A stretch of DNA of 5,222 nucleotides from an uncultured Mollicutes bacterium (GTDB taxonomy: Bacteria; Bacillota_I; Bacilli_A; MAG-NZ), in contig CAJYBF010000093.1 of NCBI GenBank assembly GCA_913064935.1, forward strand, positions 1-5,222, written 5' to 3'. A program made the position numbers and the translations under genes. Positions 1-5,222 of this stretch are shown piece by piece (position 1 is the first letter of the stretch; each line of letters begins with the position of its first letter). Under the pieces are notes generated by a model. That model worked only from the letters and a program-made list of their open reading frames with translations, did not search any database and was not told the origin of the DNA.

Positions 1-24
1 GTAGTGTAATACTTTTCCATATTA

Positions 25-33
25 TGGTATAAT
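25..33 (+). promoter_or_regulatory. Extended -10 promoter of the MgtC-family gene
   Basis: The bases TGGTATAAT form a perfect TGnTATAAT extended -10 element. The hexamer is at 28-33 and transcription would start near position 40. No good -35 hexamer is visible 16-18 bases upstream, which is usual for extended -10 promoters. The position matters for the start of the next gene: an ATG at 36 would lie at or before the transcript start, so the ATG at 60 is the likelier start. Confidence 0.7.
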
Positions 34-46
34 GTATGTCCAAGAA

Positions 47-54
47 AAGAGGGG
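47..54 (+). promoter_or_regulatory. Ribosome binding site that sets the MgtC-family start
   Basis: AAGAGGGG lies five bases before the ATG at 60, which is good Shine-Dalgarno spacing. The in-frame ATG at 36 has no such site before it and sits almost on the promoter. This supports initiation at 60. Confidence 0.7.
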
Positions 55-59
55 ATATT

Positions 60-545
60 ATGGAATTAGGCATTTTAGAGATTTCAAGTAGGCTTGGAGC
101 CACACTAATATTCGCAGCTCTTCTAGGGTACGAACGTAGCAGAAATAACAAAGCAGCAGGAATTGTTACACATTCACTTGTTGCAGTAAGTACTGCTGCT
201 ATAGCTATTTTACAATTAGAGCTTTATATAGATAGTTACAACTTATTACTAGCTCATCCGGAGCTTGCTGTCAGCATAACTTTAGAAAGACAGAGAATAC
301 TTGCTCAAGTAATTACAGGTATTGGGTTCTTAGGTGGGGGAGCAATTCTTAAAACTAAGGGTGAGATCAGAGGACTAACTACCGCTGCTACATTATGGGC
401 AAGTGGTATCGTAGGAATAATATTCGGAATGGGATATTTTATATTAGGATCAATAGTTTCCGTCCTTATACTTATATTGGTATATGGTGTTAAAACTTAT
501 ACTAGGAAACTGTACTATAGGAAAAACGAGATTACTGAGGAATAA
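60..545 (+). CDS. MgtC/SapB-family inner membrane protein, short form
   Basis: The product is a 161-residue hydrophobic protein of the MgtC/SapB family (YhiD-like). Family features are seen in order. GYER at 23-26 ends the first membrane segment. A second segment follows at about 35-52. R79 leads into the signature AQVITGIGFLGGGAI (82-96), then GLTTAATLW (105-113) and two more membrane segments to about 143, with a basic tail. Many MgtC proteins carry an extra C-terminal ACT-like cytosolic domain of about 70 residues, and this one lacks it. In pathogens MgtC aids survival in low magnesium and modulates the F-type ATPase. Short firmicute members are mostly uncharacterised, so the precise role here is unknown. 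The reading frame extends to an ATG at 36, but the promoter and ribosome binding site favour 60. It is a single-gene unit closed by the hairpin at 549-584. Confidence 0.9.
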   Translation: MELGILEISSRLGATLIFAALLGYERSRNNKAAGIVTHSLVAVSTAAIAILQLELYIDSYNLLLAHPELAVSITLERQRILAQVITGIGFLGGGAILKTKGEIRGLTTAATLWASGIVGIIFGMGYFILGSIVSVLILILVYGVKTYTRKLYYRKNEITEE

Positions 546-548
546 ATA

Positions 549-584
549 AAAAGAACTTCACAAATTTAATTGTGGAGTTCTTTT
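549..584. terminator. Bidirectional rho-independent terminator
   Basis: A 15-bp stem with one G-T pair (left arm 549-563, right arm 570-584) closes a six-base loop. It begins four bases after the MgtC-family stop. The plus-strand stem ends in TTTT followed by a T-rich stretch. Read on the minus strand, it ends in TTTT followed by TATTTATT. It therefore suits both the forward gene and the reverse unit ending at 602. Confidence 0.85.
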
Positions 585-601
585 CTATTATCTCATTTTT
601 G

Positions 602-949
602 TTATTTTTTCTTACTAGTAAGTTTGCCAATCCCTTTTTTAAGGGATTTAAATCCAGCAGACAATTGTTCCTTTCTCTTATCAATATCATCATAGATAGT
701 ATATCTCATTCTCTTAAGTAAAGCTTCCCCTACAAGGCATCCTTTTAGAGTGAAGTTCTCAGTTAGTTCGCTTAAAATAAACACAGCATTTTTATCCAAC
801 TTCGCAATTATTGCTTTTTTTAAATCCTTCTCATTTTCTTCTGAGATAAAAAAGACAACATTCTATGTAATTTTAGTGGGTTTAGGAAATACTCCCTTTA
901 GTAATTCCATTTTTACATTCATAATTCAATAAAATACATAATTAGTCAT
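602..949 (-). pseudogene. Decayed small gene of unknown function with two in-frame stops
   Basis: I do not recognise this protein. On the minus strand a GGGAGGA site (954-960) lies four bases before an ATG at 947-949, with a good promoter further upstream. From that ATG a single frame runs 116 codons to TAA at 602-604. It is broken by TGA at codon 8 (926-928) and TAG at codon 29 (863-865). After the TAG the frame is open and protein-like, with a helix-type stretch (EENEKDLKKAIIAKL), a hydrophobic part and a very basic end (KKGIGKLTSKKK). The only downstream in-frame start I noted is a TTG at 797-799, which has no ribosome binding site. The simplest reading is a gene disabled by two nonsense changes, though frameshifts are also possible: after TGA another frame stays open for about 16 codons. 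Sequencing error or recoding is less likely. Confidence 0.5.
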
Positions 950-992
950 AAAGTCCTCCCATTTTTTTATTATTAAAATTAATTCTATCTAT

Positions 993-1020
993 AGTATATA
1001 ATACTCAACCTTATTTTCAA
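993..1020 (-). promoter_or_regulatory. Sigma-A-type promoter of the decayed gene
   Basis: Read on the minus strand, TTGAAA (1015-1020) and TATACT (993-998) are separated by 16 bases, each matching five of six consensus bases. The -35 box overlaps the end of the PrsW-family gene. No terminator hairpin is visible between the PrsW-family stop and this unit, so read-through from that gene is also likely. Confidence 0.5.
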
Positions 1021-1694
1021 AGTTTACTTAGTGATTTTTCAGCAGACTCGTTGTAATATTCTCTTATTCTTCTTTTAATATTGATAAACATCCATATTAA
1101 TAAAGGGATAAAGAAAAGCAATAATAACTTATAATTGCTCATAAGTAAGTAATCATAAACCCCATGTAATATAACTGGATAAAATATTGATTTAATTAAG
1201 AAGCGCTTTCTTAATCTAACATTACTGAATTTTGCAAGTGATAGATAATATCCCATAAATACACCGAAGAACATGTGTGCTGGGATAGCAGTGAATGCCC
1301 TAAGAATCGCTACAGATATTCCTTCAGAGCTAACATAAAGAATATTTTCAATAACTGCAAATCCCATTGAAACGAATACTGCATAAATAATTCCATCTAG
1401 TTTTTCATCAAATGCATCATTTTTGAAAGCGAATCTATAAACTACATACCATTTAATCACTTCCTCGCTTAATGCAGCTATAATGAAGGCATCGTATAGA
1501 TTAGATGGTTCACCCACAAATGGATTGATAAACTCAAATAAACTTCCGATAATCAAAATAGGTATTACACTTAAACAACCTAATAAAAATAGTTTCCACA
1601 GTAGTTTAAGTGGTTCCTTGTTGAATCTATCAAGAAAATAATAAAACACAAGAATTATCAATACTGGAATTATTGCGGCTAATATCAAATACAT
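1017..1694 (-). CDS. PrsW-family intramembrane metalloprotease (peptidase M82-like)
   Basis: This is a 225-residue polytopic membrane protein, mostly hydrophobic, with about seven or eight predicted membrane segments. All the family's key motifs are present. The EExxK motif is EEVIK (E77, E78, K81), followed by E116-N117 in GFAVIEN. H140 and the FFG at 142-144 lie in PAHMFFG, and H177 with D181 in HGVYD. These glutamates and histidines are the presumed metal and catalytic residues. In Bacillus subtilis, PrsW makes the first cut in the anti-sigma factor RsiW to activate SigW. No sigma or anti-sigma gene is adjacent here, so the substrate cannot be inferred. The length is normal for the family. 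The ATG at 1692-1694 follows a GGGGTGG-type purine run. The gene appears to have its own promoter between it and the kbl terminator. Confidence 0.9.
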   Translation of the reverse strand: MYLILAAIIPVLIILVFYYFLDRFNKEPLKLLWKLFLLGCLSVIPILIIGSLFEFINPFVGEPSNLYDAFIIAALSEEVIKWYVVYRFAFKNDAFDEKLDGIIYAVFVSMGFAVIENILYVSSEGISVAILRAFTAIPAHMFFGVFMGYYLSLAKFSNVRLRKRFLIKSIFYPVILHGVYDYLLMSNYKLLLLFFIPLLIWMFINIKRRIREYYNESAEKSLSKL

Positions 1695-1718
1695 CTCTCC
1701 ACCCCTTATCGTTTACTA

Positions 1719-1727
1719 ATTTTATCA
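1719..1727 (-). promoter_or_regulatory. Probable extended -10 promoter of the PrsW-family gene
   Basis: The minus strand reads TGATAAAAT, a TGn extension followed by TAAAAT (five of six consensus bases). There is no clear -35 box. Predicted initiation near 1712 gives a leader of about 18 bases holding the ribosome binding site. Its place between the kbl terminator and the gene start supports it. Confidence 0.45.
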
Positions 1728-1754
1728 TATTTTCAAGTATTCTATAATAAGTTA

Positions 1755-1780
1755 AACCCTCTCTATTTCTAGAGAGGGTT
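1755..1780 (-). terminator. Rho-independent terminator of the tdh-kbl operon
   Basis: A perfect 11-bp stem (1770-1780 with 1755-1765) has a GAAA tetraloop as read on the minus strand. It starts four bases after the kbl stop and is followed by the U-rich run TAACTTATTATA. The very stable loop and the location make this a confident operon end. Confidence 0.85.
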
Positions 1781-1784
1781 ATTC

Positions 1785-2957
1785 CTATATAATATTTAGT
1801 TCTTTTCCAACCTCTACAAACACATCAACAGCTTTATCTAGTTGCTCTTTAGTATGTTCTGCTGTAATCATACAACGTAATCTTCCTGTGTTCATCGGAA
1901 CTGTAGGAAATACAATACCAGATACAAAGACACCTTTTTCTAATAGTTTTCTTGAAAATTCCATCGTTATAGCTTCATCACCAATTATAACTGGTGTTAT
2001 TGGAGTCTCACTATTTCCAATATCAAAACCTGTCTCTTTCATTTTTGCTTTAAAATAGTTTCCGTTTTCCCATAATTTTTCTGATAACTCACCTGATTCA
2101 CTCATCACTTTTATACTTTCATTTATCGCAGCGACAGTTCCTGGTGGTAATGCTGTAGAGAATAATATTGGGCGTCCTCTATGAGATAACCATTCTTTTG
2201 TTGCGAAACTACCCGCAACATATCCACCAATTACTCCAACAGCTTTGCTTAAAGTACCCATGATAAAATCAACTTGACCATGTAAATGGAAGTGATCAAC
2301 TGTTCCTCTACCATTTTCTCCTAATACTCCTGAGCCATGTGCATCATCAATATATGTTAAACAATCGTATTTTTTGGCTAACTTAACAATCTCTGGTAAC
2401 TTACATATATCACCATCCATGCTAAATACACCATCTGTAATGATTAAAACAGTTTCATAATCGGCTCTTTTTTCTTTAATTAGTCTTTCCAAATCTTTCA
2501 TATCACTATGTTTATAAACAGCTTTATCAGCCCTTGATAATCTTACTCCATCAATAATTGAAGCATGATTCAAAGCATCACTTAGTATTAAGTCACCCTT
2601 ACCAGTCACCGCTTGAATAGTTCCTGCATTACAATTAAATCCTGATTGATAAACCATAACAGCTTCTTCTTTTTTAAACTTAGCTAAAGTAACTTCAAGT
2701 TCCTCATGAAGATCCATGTTACCAACGATAGTTCTTACCGCTCCAGCACCAACACCGTATTTTTCAATTGCCTTAATGCTTGCTGCTTTAATTCTCGGGT
2801 GATTAGCTAATCCTAAATAGTTATTACTTGTTAAGTTAATTACTTCTTTACCATTTAAGTTAATCATTGCCCCACAAGCTCCATAATTAATTGGTAACTT
2901 TCTGTAGACACCTTGGTCCTTTAATTCTTGAACTTTTCTTTCTAATAATTTACTCAT
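1785..2957 (-). CDS. kbl: Glycine C-acetyltransferase (2-amino-3-ketobutyrate CoA ligase)
   Basis: This PLP enzyme of the alpha-oxoamine synthase family (fold type I aminotransferase) cleaves 2-amino-3-oxobutyrate with CoA to glycine and acetyl-CoA. The 390-residue length matches known Kbl proteins. Visible motifs are SNNYLGL (44-50), GAVRTIVGN (72-80), YQSGFNCN (103-110), [11 protein letters not shown] (127-137), [10 protein letters not shown] (174-183) and [10 protein letters not shown] (204-213; D204 and H207 contact PLP). K238 in TLSKA forms the Schiff base. The C-terminal domain has [12 protein letters not shown] (358-369). The ATG overlaps the last eight bases of tdh, and only a weak GGA site precedes it, which points to translational coupling. 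BioF and other family members look alike, but the overlap with tdh settles the assignment. The stop is TAG, followed at once by a terminator. Confidence 0.96.
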   Translation of the reverse strand: MSKLLERKVQELKDQGVYRKLPINYGACGAMINLNGKEVINLTSNNYLGLANHPRIKAASIKAIEKYGVGAGAVRTIVGNMDLHEELEVTLAKFKKEEAVMVYQSGFNCNAGTIQAVTGKGDLILSDALNHASIIDGVRLSRADKAVYKHSDMKDLERLIKEKRADYETVLIITDGVFSMDGDICKLPEIVKLAKKYDCLTYIDDAHGSGVLGENGRGTVDHFHLHGQVDFIMGTLSKAVGVIGGYVAGSFATKEWLSHRGRPILFSTALPPGTVAAINESIKVMSESGELSEKLWENGNYFKAKMKETGFDIGNSETPITPVIIGDEAITMEFSRKLLEKGVFVSGIVFPTVPMNTGRLRCMITAEHTKEQLDKAVDVFVEVGKELNII

Positions 2958-4002
2958 TCATTCCACTTGGGAAAAGAACTATCTTTCCACATTTCCCCTC
3001 TTTCATTAGTTTAAATCCTTTTTCAAAATCCTCTAACGCAAACTCATGTGTAATGATTTTATCTAAGTCTAACACTCCTGCCTCAAGCAATCCAATTACT
3101 TTATACCAAGTGTCATACATTAATCTTCCTACAACTCCATATATTTCGATTCCTTTGAACACAACATCTTTTGCTAAATCAATCTCAATAGACTTACTGG
3201 GAATACCTAGTAAAGACATTTTTCCACCCAACTTAACATATTTGAATGCCGCTTCAATCGCATATTTATTTCCACTAAATTCAGCTACTACATCAACACC
3301 ATTTTCAGTTTCCTCAAAAACTCTTTTAATAACATCTTCTTTAAGAGGGTTAACAACTACATGTGCCCCTAAGTCCTTGGCCATCTTTATTCTATACTCG
3401 TCTATTTCAATTGCTATTATCTTTCTAGCGCCTAATGCCTTTGCAGCATTTACTGCCATAAGTCCAATGGGACCACAACCAACTATAGCTACTGACTTAC
3501 CTACAATATCAAAGTGAGTAAGTGTGTGCACGGCGTTTCCTAATGGTTCTAATACAGAAATATATTTTGGATCAATCTTTGTTCTGTTAACCATACAGTT
3601 ACCCGCTGGCATAGCTATATACTCAGCGAAAGCACCATCTACATCGACACCAATAATCTTAGTGTTTTGACATATATGTCCATTTCCAGTGCGACATTGT
3701 TCGCATTGACCACAAACAATGTGTGTCTCTACAGATACGATATCCCCTAAATTTAAAGTAACAACATCTTTCCCTAACTCTACAATTTCGCCAGCTAGTT
3801 CATGTCCTACAGTAACAGGCGGATTTATTCTATTTTGACTCCATTCATCCCACTCATAAATGTGCTTATCAGTACCACAAATACTAGCGGCAATAATCTT
3901 GATTAATACTTCATTATCCCCAACCTTAGGTATTGGCTTTTGGGTATAGGTCAGACCTTCCCCTTTTGTTTCTTTTATAATAACATTCATTAAGTCCTTC
4001 AT
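2950..4002 (-). CDS. tdh: L-threonine 3-dehydrogenase, zinc-dependent
   Basis: This medium-chain zinc alcohol dehydrogenase oxidises L-threonine to 2-amino-3-oxobutyrate with NAD+, the substrate of the next gene's product. Motifs are strong: [14 protein letters not shown] (41-54, catalytic zinc ligand C42), GHE (66-68), and ETHIVCGQC (92-100). The structural-zinc cysteines are C97, C100, C103 and C111. EPLGNAVHT (152-160) and the Rossmann loop GCGPIG (175-180) follow. HIYx[13 protein letters not shown] and the later GR.M..TWYK region are typical of true threonine dehydrogenases rather than sorbitol or butanediol dehydrogenases. Two starts are possible. The ATG at 4002 has AAGGGAG six bases away and gives 350 residues. 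The ATG at 3990 has AAGGA four bases away and aligns without gaps to the E. coli start as I recall it. The gene is first in the operon and overlaps kbl by eight bases (ATGAGTAA). Confidence 0.96.
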   Translation of the reverse strand: MKDLMNVIIKETKGEGLTYTQKPIPKVGDNEVLIKIIAASICGTDKHIYEWDEWSQNRINPPVTVGHELAGEIVELGKDVVTLNLGDIVSVETHIVCGQCEQCRTGNGHICQNTKIIGVDVDGAFAEYIAMPAGNCMVNRTKIDPKYISVLEPLGNAVHTLTHFDIVGKSVAIVGCGPIGLMAVNAAKALGARKIIAIEIDEYRIKMAKDLGAHVVVNPLKEDVIKRVFEETENGVDVVAEFSGNKYAIEAAFKYVKLGGKMSLLGIPSKSIEIDLAKDVVFKGIEIYGVVGRLMYDTWYKVIGLLEAGVLDLDKIITHEFALEDFEKGFKLMKEGKCGKIVLFPSGMNE

Positions 4003-4013
4003 GCCAGTCTCCC

Positions 4014-4032
4014 TTCAAAGTTCTACTTTGAA
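4014..4032 (-). repeat. Inverted repeat touching the tdh ribosome binding site
   Basis: A perfect 7-base inverted repeat, TTCAAAG and CTTTGAA around a five-base loop, lies in the tdh leader. Its downstream arm shares two bases with the AAGGGAG Shine-Dalgarno run (4009-4015). In RNA it would make a small AU-rich hairpin that could affect ribosome access. In DNA it could be an operator. Neither role is shown by the sequence alone. Confidence 0.4.
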
Positions 4033-4054
4033 AATCGCGTTTTATTGACAGTTC

Positions 4055-4083
4055 ATTGTACGCATTTATCAACTATATAATAA
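4055..4083 (-). promoter_or_regulatory. Candidate tdh-kbl promoter
   Basis: On the minus strand TTATTA (4078-4083) and TACAAT (4055-4060) are 17 bases apart. The -10 matches five of six consensus bases, but the -35 matches only three. Initiation near 4048 would give a leader of about 46 bases containing the inverted repeat at 4014-4032. An operon promoter is expected in this gap because a strong terminator lies just upstream, but the exact site is uncertain. Confidence 0.3.
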
Positions 4084-4104
4084 CAAATAATCTTCTTAAT
4101 TGAT

Positions 4105-4150
4105 ATAAAAAAATAAAGAAAAGTTATTAACAAATTACTTGCTAATAACT
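4105..4150 (-). terminator. Rho-independent terminator of the GH88/GH105-like gene
   Basis: A 12-bp stem including one G-T pair (4139-4150 with 4122-4133) closes a five-base loop. On the minus strand it is followed by TTTTCTTTATTTTTTTT. The stem starts inside the stop codon of the hydrolase gene, so termination is immediate and isolates tdh from the gene upstream. Confidence 0.85.
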
Positions 4151-5165
4151 ATCTATTTTCTCTTAACTTTTTATATTGAATAGCAGCAAGAAAAAGTGCT
4201 GCTAATCCATATGAGGAATTGTTTTCTTTTCTCACATTCTTATACCCAGAATACTTACCAAATCTGAAAGTATAAGGAAGAACTATTGTAGGATATGTCA
4301 AATCACTAACTTCTTGTAAATATATCTTTTCTCCTTGAAGAAGCAAATCATCAACTACTGCTTCAAATGCATTTACAGAAGGCTTTATATACTCATCACT
4401 TAAATAACCTTCTCTCACCCCTTGCATCAAACCTGATGCAATGAACAAAGTTGCACTTGATTCACGATAACTCTCTTTGTTAAGGACAGTATTGAAATAG
4501 TAATCATCTCTTTGATATGGCAAAATCGCTTCTGCTAATTCTTGAAATAGTTTAATATTGCCGATATCTAGCATATTCTCAAGCATTATTGGCAAACAGC
4601 ATAATACTAATCCGTTACCTCTACCCCAGTACAAGTCTTTAGGATAAGTTGATTTCAAAAGATCAATGTAAGTATGAGAGTATAACCCATTGTCGTTTTT
4701 TAAAAACTCTGCGAACTGTTTGGGATGTTTAGTTGCCTTCGCAATTAATGAATCATCTTTACTATCAGTTGCATAGATGGATGAAAACATCCCCCAAGCA
4801 ACATAAGAATCTATCCAAACACTCTTTGGATAGAAATTAGCAAATCCAGTATGCCCTAAATGATTCGGCAAATCAGCAACTAACTTCGGTTCATTATTCA
4901 TATATTCAACAACAGCTTCTGTCATTTCCTTATATGAATTTTGCTTTGTTTTTTTATAAAGATCATGTGATACGAGCGCTGGAGCACAAGAATATGTAGA
5001 TAGTGAATATGGAGGACGGTGAGGTGAGGCTATAGCAGCAGGTGTTGAAGCATTGCCGTACCAAACTGAAATTGGGATTGAGGAAATTCGGCTGGTAAAA
5101 CGTTTACGGATAATTATGTGAATTGGACTCTGATTAGGGGGTGACGAATCATACTTTATGGACAA
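4149..5165 (-). CDS. GH88/GH105-like unsaturated uronyl hydrolase, N-terminus probably replaced
   Basis: The product resembles the Glyco_hydro_88 family, (alpha/alpha)6-barrel enzymes such as YteR. They hydrolyse the unsaturated uronic acid from disaccharides left by pectin or glycosaminoglycan lyases. Visible family features are WID at 117-119 (D119 is the likely catalytic acid), GLYSHTYID (160-168), WGRGNG (180-185), SYRESSATLFIASGLMQG (232-249) and a C-terminal YGLAALFLAA (319-328). No signal peptide is seen, consistent with a cytosolic enzyme. The coordinates begin at a TTG with no obvious ribosome binding site. The frame is open further upstream to TAA at 5202-5204. Residues 1 to about 52 (basic, and rich in Ser, Pro and Ile) do not resemble the family. 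They coincide with the composition change near 5010, so the true N-terminus is probably lost. No uptake or lyase genes are visible. The precise substrate is unknown. Confidence 0.75.
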   Translation of the reverse strand: MSIKYDSSPPNQSPIHIIIRKRFTSRISSIPISVWYGNASTPAAIASPHRPPYSLSTYSCAPALVSHDLYKKTKQNSYKEMTEAVVEYMNNEPKLVADLPNHLGHTGFANFYPKSVWIDSYVAWGMFSSIYATDSKDDSLIAKATKHPKQFAEFLKNDNGLYSHTYIDLLKSTYPKDLYWGRGNGLVLCCLPIMLENMLDIGNIKLFQELAEAILPYQRDDYYFNTVLNKESYRESSATLFIASGLMQGVREGYLSDEYIKPSVNAFEAVVDDLLLQGEKIYLQEVSDLTYPTIVLPYTFRFGKYSGYKNVRKENNSSYGLAALFLAAIQYKKLRENR

Positions 5166-5222
5166 AGGATGGTTGGTTTGTTCGCAGGCTGGTGTGCGTC
5201 GTTACTGGCTTTGCTTTCAATT
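5010..5222. other. Segment of atypical composition at the window edge
   Basis: By hand count 5011-5222 is about 46% G+C, with 68 G and 29 C on the plus strand. The preceding 4801-5000 is about 33% G+C, with 30 G and 37 C. This abrupt rise and skew reversal suggests sequence of another origin, possibly coding on the plus strand. Plus-strand frames are only piecewise open: 5023-5118 (includes EALPYQTEIGIEEIRLV), 5082-5141 (includes TDNYVNWTLIRG) and 5145 to the end (hydrophobic, includes GLFAGWCASLLALLSI). None has a convincing start with a ribosome binding site, and I recognise no protein, IS end or structural RNA in it. The minus-strand hydrolase frame also runs through it without a stop as far as 5204. 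Confidence 0.5.

Noticed and set aside
36..59. The upstream ATG at 36 as the start of the MgtC-family gene.
   Set aside because: It directly follows the -10 box, so it would be at or before the transcript start, and it has no ribosome binding site. The ATG at 60 has both in order.
863..928. TGA and TAG recoding (selenocysteine or pyrrolysine) in the small minus-strand gene.
   Set aside because: No downstream recoding hairpin or supporting gene is visible, and two different stop codons in one short frame fit decay better.
750..932. A 60-codon open frame on the plus strand opposite the decayed gene.
   Set aside because: Low-complexity Phe/Ser-rich product with no ribosome binding site before its ATG. 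The minus strand here has the better promoter and start signals.
2891..3517. A 208-codon open frame on the plus strand, antisense to tdh and the start of kbl.
   Set aside because: It lies opposite two strongly recognised genes. Its Ser/Pro/Ile/Leu-rich product resembles no family, and it has no convincing start signals. It is a shadow of tdh codon usage.
4045..4081. A perfect TTGACA (4045-4050) and a perfect TATAAT (4076-4081) on the plus strand upstream of tdh.
   Set aside because: They are 25 bases apart, far beyond workable promoter spacing, and no plus-strand gene follows.
5158..5222. A partial plus-strand gene starting at ATG 5158 or 5169 and running off the window.
   Set aside because: The GGGGGTG run is about 14 bases from 5158, which is too far, and the AAAGG before 5169 is too close. 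The stretch is too short to judge, so it is described only as part of the atypical segment.
1..5222. CRISPR array, tRNA, rRNA, complete IS element or defence system.
   Set aside because: I saw no regularly spaced direct repeats, cloverleaf, rRNA signature, transposase motifs or defence-type domains on either strand.

Overview
This window looks like chromosomal DNA of a low-GC Gram-positive bacterium (Bacillota, or a close relative using the standard code). The coding sequence sampled is about one-third G+C. Shine-Dalgarno sites are purine-rich, and TGA, TAG and TAA all end genes. The gene families (short MgtC/SapB membrane protein, PrsW-type membrane protease, Tdh-Kbl pair, GH88/GH105 hydrolase) fit a firmicute. 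I cannot name a genus.

Layout, left to right. A forward MgtC/SapB-family gene (60-545) has a perfect extended -10 box just upstream. It ends in a strong hairpin that also serves the reverse strand. Everything else recognisable lies on the minus strand. A small decayed gene (602-949) keeps a promoter and ribosome binding site but carries two in-frame stops. Right of it is a PrsW-family intramembrane protease (1017-1694), then the tdh-kbl operon (1785-4002). That operon encodes L-threonine 3-dehydrogenase and glycine C-acetyltransferase, overlapping by 8 bases and closed by a GAAA-loop terminator. Last is a GH88/GH105-like unsaturated glucuronyl/galacturonyl hydrolase (4149 to about 5010 and beyond), with its own strong terminator.

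Functionally, Tdh and Kbl act in sequence: threonine is oxidised to 2-amino-3-oxobutyrate, which is cleaved with CoA to glycine and acetyl-CoA. The other genes are separate units with their own signals, and nothing suggests they form one pathway with tdh-kbl.

The most unusual feature is the right edge. From about 5010 the base composition jumps from about 33% to about 46% G+C, and the plus strand becomes strongly G-rich. The hydrolase frame stays open, but its first 50 or so residues no longer look like the family. This suggests a junction (rearrangement, insertion or assembly chimera). I found no CRISPR array, tRNA, rRNA, complete insertion sequence or convincing new multi-gene system.
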